Assembly: GCA_017515425.1 (NCBI GenBank)
Contig: JAFWFU010000024.1
Coordinates: 1 to 63,323 of the forward strand
DNA: 63,323 nt
Source of the DNA: Mogibacterium sp.
Lineage (GTDB): Bacteria; Bacillota; Clostridia; Peptostreptococcales; Anaerovoracaceae
Direction: 5' to 3'
The first letter of the stretch is position 1. Every line of letters begins with the position of its first letter. Shown in pieces: positions 33,943 through 42,575 of the stretch. The notes beneath the pieces are model-generated. The model was not told the DNA's origin, made no database searches, and saw only the letters and a program-made list of their open reading frames with translations. Made by a program: the position numbers and the translations under genes.

Positions 33943-35193
33943 CTAAATCGTAAACGCCTTATTGTATTTGCTGATATTTTCCTTCGTGAACACCAGCAGC
34001 TTGTCGTTCTCCTCCAGCACGAGCTCTCCATGAGGTCTAAGCATTTTGCCGCCTCGGTCGACCAAGACTATATATGTCTGCCTCGATATATCCAAATCTC
34101 TTATCTTCTGCCCGTTCCAGCTATGGTTTTGCCTCAGGACTATCTCCTTTACGTCCTCAAGCATTCCCTCTGCGGCGGACTCCGCGCAGACAATCAGCTT
34201 GTCCCCCAGGAGAATTTGCACATCTCCGCGCGGCACTATTGTATCTTTTCCGCGCAGCACCAGCGCGATAATGGAGCCGCTCGGCATGGATATTTCGCTT
34301 ATGGTCTTTCCCGCCCAGGTATCGCCCTCGTCAATCGAGATCTCTATAAAGCGCACGTCCTTTTCCTGCTGAATATCCGCAAATCTCGTAGCCTTCTGAT
34401 ATTCCTCTATGAAACCCGCGGAAATAATACCCGTGGGAATCGCGACGAGTCCGACTCCGAGGAAGGTGATTATAATTCCCAGAAGCTGTCCGACAAAGGT
34501 AATCGGATATATATCTCCATAGCCCACGGTCAGCAGCGTCGAGGTCGCCCACCATATAGCCGAGAAGGCGTTTTTGAATACCTCGGGCTGAGCCTCATGC
34601 TCCACGCTATACATGCAGAGGCTCGACGCGAGTATGAGCATGACGACTATGAATACAGAGGCGAGTATCTGCGTCTTTTTATTCTTAAGTACATTTCCGA
34701 TAAGCGTCAGCGAGTCCGAATAAGCATTTATCCTGAACAGTCTGAAAATCCTTACCACTCGGAACATTCTGAACACCGCAGCGCCGGCAGGGAAAAATGC
34801 GGGCAGATAGAAGGGCAGAAACGACAGAAGGTCTATTATGCCGTAGCCTGAGAGCGCATATTTTCTGACTGCTGCCGCCTGAGTGCTTTCGGGGTATTGC
34901 TGCGCCGCGCTGATAATCCTCAGCACATAGTCTATCGCAAAGAAGAGCACGGTTATCAGCTCTATCCAATGAAGTAATGCGCCATGCTGATCTCTCAGCT
35001 CCTCAAAAGTGCTCGCAAAGGCAGCCACAAGATTGACAACAAGCGCGAGGGTGCTGATAATATCATAGCTCCTGTTCAGTCTGCTGTCGGTCACTCCTAT
35101 GGACACCATGGAATATATTTTTTTCTGCAAGCTCTCAAAGCCGTTTTCCCGCTCCGTATTTTGCTTCGTATTCTGCCTTTTATTCTGCTTCAT
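33943..35193 (-). CDS. Voltage-gated-type potassium channel with two RCK_C domains
   Basis: The protein has 416 residues. Six membrane helices (~45-260) include an S4-like segment RMFRVVRIFRLFR and the pore filter TLLTVGYGDIYP. Two cytoplasmic TrkA_C domains follow at about 275-345 (WAGKTISEISMPSGSIIALVLRG) and 350-410 (WNGQKIRDLDISRQTYIVLVDRG). A channel of this type would conduct K+ with gating by voltage and an RCK_C ligand, possibly c-di-AMP. It lies 41 bp downstream of the CPA2 antiporter on the same strand. Confidence 0.9.
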   Translation of the reverse strand: MKQNKRQNTKQNTERENGFESLQKKIYSMVSIGVTDSRLNRSYDIISTLALVVNLVAAFASTFEELRDQHGALLHWIELITVLFFAIDYVLRIISAAQQYPESTQAAAVRKYALSGYGIIDLLSFLPFYLPAFFPAGAAVFRMFRVVRIFRLFRINAYSDSLTLIGNVLKNKKTQILASVFIVVMLILASSLCMYSVEHEAQPEVFKNAFSAIWWATSTLLTVGYGDIYPITFVGQLLGIIITFLGVGLVAIPTGIISAGFIEEYQKATRFADIQQEKDVRFIEISIDEGDTWAGKTISEISMPSGSIIALVLRGKDTIVPRGDVQILLGDKLIVCAESAAEGMLEDVKEIVLRQNHSWNGQKIRDLDISRQTYIVLVDRGGKMLRPHGELVLEENDKLLVFTKENISKYNKAFTI

Positions 35194-35234
35194 ATTCCTA
35201 TTTGCATTCTTCGTCTTTATCGCCGTTATAGTCT

Positions 35235-37562
35235 TTACAGCCTCCCTTTATCACGCCGCTCATAATGCCCGGGCGGCACCTCGCAATGAGAGCCTTCCTT
35301 GCCCACCGAATGCGCGGCAATCCGGCTCAGATTATCAACCGTGCCGATTATCCATAGTATATCACCCTCCGCAATAAGCATATTCGCATCCGGCATGGTC
35401 GTGACATAGCCCTCACGCTCTATGCCGAGAATCATGCAATGCACCTTCGCGTTGATTCCGCTCCTTCTGATAGGCTTGCCGACATAGCTTTTGCTCCCCC
35501 TCACCTCTATCGCGGCACAGGCGAGCTCGTGATTATTGTCGAGATAGCCCTCCGAAAGAAAATCTCTGAGCGTCCTAATCGGCTTCACATTCTCCGTCGG
35601 AATCGTTCTCAGGAAAGTCCCGAGCGACTGCCTATCCCCTATGGCATAGACCCTGTCGCCCTCTTGTATCGTCGTCCTCGCAGGCGGCATGGTAATATTC
35701 TTGCCCTCGCGCCTCATCTTAACGACATAGACATTCGCATATCTGCCCCAATCGAGCTCGCGAATTGAAAGACCCGCATATGGGGCATTCAGCGGCACGA
35801 CCCAGCTCGTTATATGATAGTCCTCGTCAAGCCACCTCTGACTGCTCCCATCTCTGCTCCTCTCCTCTATAATCTTCTGATTGAGGTTAGCGAGAAACCT
35901 CGCCTCGAGCTGCAAATAATATGTCGAAACGAAGTCCATTCTACCTATTATATACAATACTATAGGTATCAGGAGAAGGAGCAGCGGATTGTCAAGATTA
36001 AATAATACGATAAGAGGTATAAGCGCCAAGGCTACGAGAGCGGCTATCTTTAACATCATCATAGCCACCAAAGGCGTGCGGTTTGAGAGGCTCTCAATCC
36101 ACAGCTTGGTAAAGGCTGTATTCCTCTTGCCGAGGAAGGGTCTGGCAAATATTATGAGAACCGCATATATCAAAGCAGTGGTGATTACAGCCCCCGCAAG
36201 AGAGCTCGTCCCCCTTGAAATCAGCGGATAGAGAAGGCTGCACCCCGCTATATCCGCGACGAACATAATGCTGCCGTATATCGCGAGCTTCCTTAGATAT
36301 GCTCCAAGAACTATCTTCCATTCTGATGTATGCTCCTGCGCGTCCTGTTCGCTGGAGGTATAGCTTTGGATCCTCCTCTTGAGGCGCTCCGGCAACGTCT
36401 TTCTCGCAATCTCCACCACGCCGTCGGTTTGCCTGATAAGTATGGGAGTCATCATTATCGTCATAATGGACGAAGCGACAATTACGGGATATAGATAGTC
36501 GTCCATCACCCCGAGAGAAATCCCGAGGTTCGCTATGATGAACGAGAATTCACCAATAGGCGCAAGCGAGGTGCCCGCTCTTATCGCTGTCTCCGCGTCC
36601 TGTCCCGAGAGCAGCACTCCTATGGCGGCGAAGATGAGCTTTGCAATGACAGCGACTATCGCAATCGGCACTATCGAAGTCCACCTGCTGCTTATTATAG
36701 CCGGATCCACCATCATGCCGACCGATAGGAAGAAAACCGCCCCGAACATATCCTTAATGCCCGAGGTGACCTCTTCGATTTTATGAACATGCACCGTGCC
36801 GGCAAAGAATGAGCCTGCAAGGAAAGCCCCTAGCTCCATGGAAAAGCCTATCTTCTTCGCCAATAGCGCCATGAGAAAACAAAAGCCTATGCTCAAAAGA
36901 GTCAGAGTCTCCCTGTTCATAAAGTTCATAGCCCTGCTCAGAAATGTCGGGACGAAGAAAATTCCCAGAACCAGCCAGATTATCATATAGCATATCATCA
37001 TAAATAGCTGCATGGCAGTACCCGTGCCGCCGCCCTTGCTGACCGCGATAGTTGTCAGAATTACCATCATAAATACCGCGATAACATCTTCCATTACGAG
37101 AGAGCCCATGACGAGCTTGGAGAATTTCCTCTCGCTCAGCCCCATCTCTTCGAAGCATTTCTGAATTACTACGGTGGAGCTGATAGAAAGCATAGCGCCG
37201 AGGAATACGCAGTTCATCGTGGACATGCCGAGAAGCCTGCCGAATACATAGCCTACGGACATGACCCCGCTCATCTTGACCGCTGCGGAGACTATGGCAG
37301 TGCTGCCTATATCCGCGAGCTTGTGAAAATCGAATTCGAGACCGATATGGAAGAGGATAATCACAACGCCTATCTCGCTCCATGTCTCTATCGAGGACGT
37401 GCTCTCTATATCGAGGAAGAGCGGGAAATTCGGGCCAATCAAAAACCCTGCGACGATATATCCCAGAATGGTCGGTATCCTGAGCTTCTTAAACGTAATC
37501 GTTACCACGGCAGCCGTGGTAAGCATGATCGCAAGGTCTGTTATAAGCTGTGGTACATTCAT
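35235..37562 (-). CDS. CPA2-family K+/H+ antiporter with two C-terminal TrkA_C domains
   Basis: The protein has 775 residues. The N-terminal ~390 are a Na+/H+-exchanger fold (GYIVAGFLIGPNFPLF near residue 35; ELGAFLAGSFFAGTVH near 245). A second hydrophobic block (~425-545) is followed by two TrkA_C domains (~575-640 and ~665-745). The domain set resembles CpaA-type exchangers, in which c-di-AMP binding to RCK_C activates K+ efflux; that role here is inference. It is upstream of the Kv-like channel, so this operon would mediate K+ efflux opposite the Trk uptake genes. Confidence 0.9.
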   Translation of the reverse strand: MNVPQLITDLAIMLTTAAVVTITFKKLRIPTILGYIVAGFLIGPNFPLFLDIESTSSIETWSEIGVVIILFHIGLEFDFHKLADIGSTAIVSAAVKMSGVMSVGYVFGRLLGMSTMNCVFLGAMLSISSTVVIQKCFEEMGLSERKFSKLVMGSLVMEDVIAVFMMVILTTIAVSKGGGTGTAMQLFMMICYMIIWLVLGIFFVPTFLSRAMNFMNRETLTLLSIGFCFLMALLAKKIGFSMELGAFLAGSFFAGTVHVHKIEEVTSGIKDMFGAVFFLSVGMMVDPAIISSRWTSIVPIAIVAVIAKLIFAAIGVLLSGQDAETAIRAGTSLAPIGEFSFIIANLGISLGVMDDYLYPVIVASSIMTIMMTPILIRQTDGVVEIARKTLPERLKRRIQSYTSSEQDAQEHTSEWKIVLGAYLRKLAIYGSIMFVADIAGCSLLYPLISRGTSSLAGAVITTALIYAVLIIFARPFLGKRNTAFTKLWIESLSNRTPLVAMMMLKIAALVALALIPLIVLFNLDNPLLLLLIPIVLYIIGRMDFVSTYYLQLEARFLANLNQKIIEERSRDGSSQRWLDEDYHITSWVVPLNAPYAGLSIRELDWGRYANVYVVKMRREGKNITMPPARTTIQEGDRVYAIGDRQSLGTFLRTIPTENVKPIRTLRDFLSEGYLDNNHELACAAIEVRGSKSYVGKPIRRSGINAKVHCMILGIEREGYVTTMPDANMLIAEGDILWIIGTVDNLSRIAAHSVGKEGSHCEVPPGHYERRDKGRL

Positions 37563-37619
37563 CTACTCTGCTTTTCTCTTTTTGTTATCTCTTTTCCGAT
37601 TTTATATTTCTACCTATTT

Positions 37620-38168
37620 CTACCTCTTTAGTTTGGCTCTTATACTCTTCCAATTCGGCATAAATCTGTCCATAACAGCATAGAAATCCGCCCCATGCCC
37701 CGGCACTATGGTATGGACGAGCTCATGCAAAATGATATAGTCGAGCTCCTCATCTGAACGGGTCGCAAGTTTCAGGCTGAAATTGATATGATGAGTTGCT
37801 GTATTGCAGCTCCCCCACCTCGTATGCATATCCCTGACCGTCCAGCCATTTGCCCTGAGCCCCGTCACTTCCTCTATATATGGGAGCCTCTCGGAAATCC
37901 TTCGTTTCAGATCTCTTCGATATGCTTCCTTCTCAGCCCTCGTCTCAGGCTCTGGGTGAGCCGCCGCCCTCTCGATAATGCGTGCGACATTTCTGTCTAT
38001 CCACCCGCGCCTACTCCTGACGAATTCGACTATCTCGGTGTCGAGCGTACCGCAAGGCGCGCTGATGACAATTCTGCCGTCAGGCTCCTTGATTCTCATA
38101 TTCATTCTCTTAATGCGTTTCTTGCTGAGCTCTATCACCAAGCCGTCAACGCTGATCTTTTCAGTCAT
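37620..38168 (-). CDS. YgjP/SprT-like zinc metalloprotein (DUF45)
   Basis: The protein has 182 residues. The C-terminal half has the metallopeptidase HExxH motif in IILHELVHTIVPGHGADFYAVMDRFMP, with the second His group six residues later, and the preceding TRWGSCNTATHHINFS stretch typical of the YgjP family. Substrates are not established. Its start overlaps the stop of the upstream synthase gene by 8 bp, so translation is probably coupled. Confidence 0.88.
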   Translation of the reverse strand: MTEKISVDGLVIELSKKRIKRMNMRIKEPDGRIVISAPCGTLDTEIVEFVRSRRGWIDRNVARIIERAAAHPEPETRAEKEAYRRDLKRRISERLPYIEEVTGLRANGWTVRDMHTRWGSCNTATHHINFSLKLATRSDEELDYIILHELVHTIVPGHGADFYAVMDRFMPNWKSIRAKLKR

Positions 38169-39660
38169 TCGCGTTCATCTCGGCGGTGAATTCGTCTACC
38201 TTATGGTGTATCTCATCCGCGCCGATCTCCGCTACTCTGCCTGAGGCGTACTCGGCATCCACCCAATCCTTGATATATGCGACTATTGCGCTCTGCTTAT
38301 CCACCTTCTTGCTGCCCTTGAGTCCATAGCTCGCGTTGAGCCAATGGGCGATACCTGCCGCACCCGATGCCTGATTGATATTGACGAGCGGCGGTCTGTT
38401 CAGGAATTTGTCGGTGTCGAATATATTGTATATCTCTTCGTTCTTGAGAAGTCCGTCGGCGTGAATTCCCGCGCGAGTAACATTGAAATTAGCGCCGGCA
38501 AAAGGCGTCTGTGCAGGCAGGGTGTATCCGACCTGCTGGTCATAATACCTCGCAAGATCTGTGATGACCGTCGTATCCATATCGTCCAAGGTGCCCTTTA
38601 GCTGTGCATATTCGAATACCATTGCTTCGAGAGGCACATTCCCCGTCCTCTCGCCTATGCCGAAGAGCGTGCAGTTGACCGCTCCGCAGCCATAGAGCCA
38701 CGCCGTAGCAGCATTGGACACAGCCTTGTAGAAATCATTATGCCCATGCCATTCGAGGCATTCGCTTGGGACTCCCGCATACTGATGAAGTCCGTATATT
38801 ATGCCCGGCACTGATCTCGGAAGAGCCACGCCGCTGTATGGAACTCCATATCCCATGGTATCGCAGAGCCTTATCTTGGCAGGCATACCCGCCTTCTCCG
38901 ACATCTCCTGTATGGCTGAGACGAAGGGAACGACAAAGCCGTAGAAATCCGCCCTCGTTATATCCTCGAGGTGGCAGCGCGGAACTATCCCCGCCTCGAA
39001 AGCCTCCGCCACTATCGAAAGATAATGCTCCATGGCTTGAGGACGAGACATTCCGAGCTTATAGAATATATGGTAGTCGGAGCAGCTCGTCAGTATGCCC
39101 GTCTCCCTGACTCCCATCTCCTTTACAATCTTAAAATCCTCTTTCTTGGCTCTTATCCAAGTTGTAATCTCCGGAAATTCGAAGCCGAGCTCCTGACAGG
39201 CTCTGATAGCTTCCTTATCCCTATCGCTGTATGTAAAGAACTCAGTCTGCCTGATGATTCCCTTGGGGCCCGAAAGTTTGGACATCATCTTATATATATC
39301 CACTATCTGCTTGGTGGTATATGGCTCCCTTGACTGCTGTCCGTCTCTAAAGGTCGAATCCGTAATCACGACCTCTTCGGGCATTCCATATGGGCTGGTT
39401 CTGAAATTAAATCCAATCTTTGGAATTTCCACATATTCAAAAAACTCCCTGAGCAGATTTGGCTCCTGAACGTCCTGCACCTGATAATGATATGCTTCCA
39501 TCTCCAGCAGATTCGTCCTGTCGCTGAGTTTCGTCCTCATGGCGCGGCTGCTTCCCGCGCTGTTCACGCTCTTTCTGCTCTCTTTGTTTTCAGAAATATT
39601 TTCACTATTTATTGAAGCGTTTTCCTTCTTATCCGAAATCTTTTCCTTATTCATTTCCAT
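38161..39660 (-). CDS. DRE-TIM metallolyase-family Claisen synthase (isopropylmalate/citramalate/Re-citrate synthase-like)
   Basis: The protein has ~499 residues from ATG 39660 (TTG 39678 and ATG 39654 are alternatives). A hydrophilic ~40-residue N-terminus precedes an HMGL-like TIM barrel with TFRDGQQS (DRE-type motif near the barrel start), CHLEDITRADFYG, WHGHNDFYKAVSNA (the His-x-His metal ligands) and LFGIGERTGNVPLE. The C-terminal LeuA dimer/allosteric domain seems absent; a ~100-residue helical region follows. It would condense an acetyl-type thioester with a 2-oxo acid. Sequence alone does not tell me which; Re-citrate synthase, known from some clostridia, is one option. Confidence 0.75.
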   Translation of the reverse strand: MEMNKEKISDKKENASINSENISENKESRKSVNSAGSSRAMRTKLSDRTNLLEMEAYHYQVQDVQEPNLLREFFEYVEIPKIGFNFRTSPYGMPEEVVITDSTFRDGQQSREPYTTKQIVDIYKMMSKLSGPKGIIRQTEFFTYSDRDKEAIRACQELGFEFPEITTWIRAKKEDFKIVKEMGVRETGILTSCSDYHIFYKLGMSRPQAMEHYLSIVAEAFEAGIVPRCHLEDITRADFYGFVVPFVSAIQEMSEKAGMPAKIRLCDTMGYGVPYSGVALPRSVPGIIYGLHQYAGVPSECLEWHGHNDFYKAVSNAATAWLYGCGAVNCTLFGIGERTGNVPLEAMVFEYAQLKGTLDDMDTTVITDLARYYDQQVGYTLPAQTPFAGANFNVTRAGIHADGLLKNEEIYNIFDTDKFLNRPPLVNINQASGAAGIAHWLNASYGLKGSKKVDKQSAIVAYIKDWVDAEYASGRVAEIGADEIHHKVDEFTAEMNAND

Positions 39661-39746
39661 GCTCTCTTTCACTATCAAAAATAATTTATAGCAAAATTGT
39701 ATACATGTATTCTAAATCTCTCCCTGCTCTCCGTCAAGTAGTAAGC

Positions 39747-40454
39747 CTATAAAAACCACTCCGACTTCTTTCTACCTAATGGTATGCTGCCAATGAGCCC
39801 CTGCGCTATGGCGGCGGATGCCGGCACTACCCTGCTCAGCCTATGTATTGGAAGCCTTCCGTCCACTTCGAGCGGCGCAGCCTTCACCCTGAGCCCTTCT
39901 ATATCGCAGCCGCCGAGCCTCTTTATCTTAGCAGACGAAGCGTCGGCATATTCCGCGAGGGCGTCCATATCCATGGCAGCACGCTCCCTCACTATTCCTC
40001 GTCTCGCTCTCTTTTCTTCGGCTCCTGTTTCTGCTGCTTCCCCTCTTCCGATTCCGTTTCCGAGGCTCTTGTATCTTATAGCTATCGCACCGGCTCCTAT
40101 CAGTTCAAATCCGTAGTGCGTCGCTAAATGCCCGAGCTCATAGAGCGCATTCCCATAGCTCCTTCCGCTATAAGAGAGCAGAGCGAGGGTCATGGCGCCC
40201 TTGCCGTCAAGCCTCTTCAATGCTCTTGCGGCTTTGACGGGGATCTTGCCGATATAGGTAGGCATACCCAGCACCACAATCGTCTCCCTGCTTATCTCAG
40301 GAATCTCATTGCATTTAAGGCTTATGCATTCGCATTCTATCTCATGGGGGCAGCTTTCGTTCAGTCTATCCCTCAGCCCATGAGCCATCAGCTCCGTCAT
40401 TCTTGCCGTTCCCCCTGCGGGGCTGTAATACAGTCCGATGACCTTTCTTATCAT
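39747..40454 (-). CDS. Flavodoxin-like protein
   Basis: The protein has ~235 residues from ATG 40454. The start of the flavodoxin fold is IGLYYSPAGGTARMTELMAHGL, with an FMN phosphate loop of the SPxGxT type, followed by VVLGMPTYIGKIPVKAARAL and LLSYSGRSYGNALYEL. This resembles the flavodoxin half of EFR1-type proteins, but the ferredoxin half is absent; the C-terminal ~85 residues are charged and unassigned. An in-frame TTG at 40517 would add 21 unlikely residues. No clear ribosome site precedes the ATG. Confidence 0.75.
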   Translation of the reverse strand: MIRKVIGLYYSPAGGTARMTELMAHGLRDRLNESCPHEIECECISLKCNEIPEISRETIVVLGMPTYIGKIPVKAARALKRLDGKGAMTLALLSYSGRSYGNALYELGHLATHYGFELIGAGAIAIRYKSLGNGIGRGEAAETGAEEKRARRGIVRERAAMDMDALAEYADASSAKIKRLGGCDIEGLRVKAAPLEVDGRLPIHRLSRVVPASAAIAQGLIGSIPLGRKKSEWFL

Positions 40455-40567
40455 AGTAAGGAAATTGTAGCACCTCTTCGCCTTCCTAATTCGTTGATAT
40501 TGTGAATTTTTAGCCAAAAAATCGCCGCAATTCGTCGGTATGTCGAGTTAAAAGAAACGTAACAATG

Positions 40568-40595
40568 AAAAGAACCGCTCCTCTCGGAGCGGCTC
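40568..40595 (-). terminator. Terminator of the AGCS symporter gene
   Basis: A 10-bp stem GAGCCGCTCC / GGAGCGGTTC with a GAGA tetraloop is followed by TTTTC on the minus strand, ~40 bp after the stop codon. Confidence 0.93.
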
Positions 40596-40633
40596 CATAG
40601 TTGAAATCCTAGTATTAGGCTGTCTCAATATGA

Positions 40634-42070
40634 CTATGCCTTCTTGGCAAGTCCGTCGTCGTATTCGCCGGATGATCTTCTCTTCCAGAAGTCGAAAGTT
40701 TCCTTTGCAACAACTCCGGAAAGTGCGAAGAGAGCCAAGAGGTTCGGAAATGCCATGAGACCGTTCATGAGGTCTGCAAAATCCCATACTACTGCGAGCG
40801 GCAGGAAAGGTCCGATAGCTACAGCAGCGATATAGAGCCATCTGTAAGCCTTGATAGCAGCCTGGTTGCCGTTTGTCAGATAGTCGAAGCATCTCTCAGC
40901 ATAGTAGTCCCAACCGAGAATTGTCGAGAATGCGAAGAGTGCGAGACATGTAGCAAGGATGATATATCCTACGATCGTTGGCCATGGGAATCCATAACCG
41001 AATGCGTGCATTGTTACTTCTACACCCTCGAGACCCTGCTCGTGAGCGCCTGTCATAACTACGCAGAGACCTGTCATCGTACAAATTACGATAGTATCGA
41101 GGAATGTACCTGTCGAGGAAACCATTCCCTGACGAACACATTCTCTTGTCTGTGCGGCAGCAGCAGCGATAGGTGCGGAACCGAGACCGGCTTCGTTCGA
41201 GAAGATACCTCTCGCAACACCCTTCTGGAGTGCCAGGAGGAATGCTCCAAGTGCACCACCAGCGGCAGCTCTCATTCCGAATGCACCTGCAACTATTTCT
41301 ACAAGAGCATGTGGGAGATTTCCGATATTATAGAAGAATACCAGAAGCGCTGATACTACATAGAGAACCATCATTGAAGGAACGATCCTCTCTGTTACCT
41401 GAGCGATTCTCTGGATACCACCAACGATTACAGCGATAGTAGCTGCTGTGATGATGATTGTAGCGATTACCTTGACATATGTAGCTTCTTCTCCGAATGC
41501 CGTGAAAGCAACGCCTGTTGCACCAACTTCTGTGGCAACCTTGTTGATAGCGTTTACGATACCGTTTACCTGTGTCGATGTACCGATACCGAGAGCTCCC
41601 GCAAGAGCACCAAAGAGTGCGAACATCTTAGCGAGCCATTTCCAGCCGCTTCCCATTCCCTTCTCAATATAGTAGAAAGGTCCGCCGAGGATCGAGCCGT
41701 CTTCTTTTACATGTCTGTATTTAACAGCGAGAACTCCCTCAGCATACTTGGTAGCGATTCCGAAGAATGCGGCAAACTCCATCCAAAAAAGCGCTCCCGG
41801 GCCACCTGCCATGATAGCAGTAGATACACCTACGATATTTCCCGTACCTACTGTAGCAGCGAGTGCCGTAGTCAAAGCGCCGAAACTTGAGACGTCGCCT
41901 TCCGCGCCTTCCTCATTGGTAACTGCGTACCTGAGCGAAAGCCCGATCTTCCCCTGTGGGAAAAACTTAGTGCGAACTGATAGAAGTACACCTACAACGA
42001 TGATGAGCACCATCATTACGGTACCCCATACAAGACTGTCTAACCAGCTTATAAATTCGCCAATGCTCAT
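40634..42070 (-). CDS. Sodium:alanine/glycine symporter (AGCS family)
   Basis: The protein has 478 residues with about eleven membrane helices. The AGCS signature is clear in ALTTALAATVGTGNIVGVSTAI and GGPGALFWMEFAAFFG, with the later ARGIFSNEAGLGSAPIAAAAAQ. It takes up alanine or glycine with Na+. AAGGAGG precedes the ATG. Its codon usage is more biased than its neighbours' (strong preference for a small codon set), which suggests high expression. It is monocistronic, with its own promoter and terminator. Confidence 0.93.
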   Translation of the reverse strand: MSIGEFISWLDSLVWGTVMMVLIIVVGVLLSVRTKFFPQGKIGLSLRYAVTNEEGAEGDVSSFGALTTALAATVGTGNIVGVSTAIMAGGPGALFWMEFAAFFGIATKYAEGVLAVKYRHVKEDGSILGGPFYYIEKGMGSGWKWLAKMFALFGALAGALGIGTSTQVNGIVNAINKVATEVGATGVAFTAFGEEATYVKVIATIIITAATIAVIVGGIQRIAQVTERIVPSMMVLYVVSALLVFFYNIGNLPHALVEIVAGAFGMRAAAGGALGAFLLALQKGVARGIFSNEAGLGSAPIAAAAAQTRECVRQGMVSSTGTFLDTIVICTMTGLCVVMTGAHEQGLEGVEVTMHAFGYGFPWPTIVGYIILATCLALFAFSTILGWDYYAERCFDYLTNGNQAAIKAYRWLYIAAVAIGPFLPLAVVWDFADLMNGLMAFPNLLALFALSGVVAKETFDFWKRRSSGEYDDGLAKKA

Positions 42071-42119
42071 AAAATACCTCCTTACAAAAATGTTTTCCTT
42101 ACATATTTCTTATCTTGCG

Positions 42120-42234
42120 AACGGAAGATAAAAATAAGTAATAAAGAATGATGTATCGCTCGGATTTTCAGAGAACTATCCGCCAATCCGAATCTATACA
42201 ATCTAATAGTAAAGGTTCGCAAAATCTAAGTCAA
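42120..42234 (-). promoter_or_regulatory. Promoter and hairpin leader of the AGCS gene
   Basis: TTGACT (42234-42229) and TACTAT (42211-42206) are 17 bp apart on the minus strand. The ~125-nt leader contains a CGGATT/AATCCG hairpin within 42190-42157. I looked for a glycine riboswitch, which often precedes AGCS genes, and did not find its conserved core. Confidence 0.5.
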
Positions 42235-42353
42235 ACAAAAAATCTGCTCCATTCTTTGTGTTTCTTCACAAAATCTTCGCAAACCCTTTGATTTCAAGCC
42301 TTTTTGACGAGGTGCTGTTTTTGTATTTTTAAAGAAAAACAATGCAATACAAA

Positions 42354-42383
42354 TTGACATTGACGCCGCCATGCGTATATGAT
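42354..42383 (+). promoter_or_regulatory. Promoter of the manganese-riboswitch/P-type ATPase unit
   Basis: TTGACA (42354-42359) and TATGAT (42378-42383) are 18 bp apart. Transcription would start at about 42388, right at the 5' edge of the riboswitch. Confidence 0.75.
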
Positions 42384-42385
42384 TG

Positions 42386-42480
42386 CAAAGGTATCAGGGA
42401 GTAGCGGGCGCGAAGAGCGTTACACATTCCGTCAATACGGGCTTTGCCCCGGGATATGTACGAAGCAGCGAGACTTTTAC
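42386..42480 (+). promoter_or_regulatory. yybP-ykoY manganese riboswitch
   Basis: The element opens with CAAAGGTATCAGGGAGTAGC, includes CGTCAATACGGGC with a facing CCCGGG arm, and closes with GCAGCGAGACTTTTACC. These match the conserved yybP-ykoY blocks: the GGGAGTAGC strand, the CGUCAAUACG loop, and the GCnAGAC strand pairing back as P1 (AAAGGT with ACTTTT). This class senses Mn2+ and typically switches on exporters. A terminator hairpin follows, implying control of readthrough. Confidence 0.88.
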
Positions 42481-42525
42481 CGCATTTGTGAATTGCGGCG
42501 GAGGTCTCTTTATTTATGGAAATCG

Positions 42526-42561
42526 AAGCCCAATAGTGCTAGAATTATTAGGCTTATTTTT
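42526..42561 (+). terminator. Riboswitch-linked terminator before the ATPase gene
   Basis: AAGCCcAATA pairs with TATTaGGCTT across a ~10-nt loop and is followed by ATTTTT, just upstream of the GGAGG ribosome site (42564-42568). Mn2+ binding would be expected to favour readthrough. Confidence 0.75.
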
Positions 42562-42575
42562 ACGGAGGAATATTT

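Noticed and set aside
42071-42240. Glycine riboswitch upstream of the AGCS symporter
   Set aside because: The leader lacks the conserved glycine-aptamer core; only one simple hairpin is evident.
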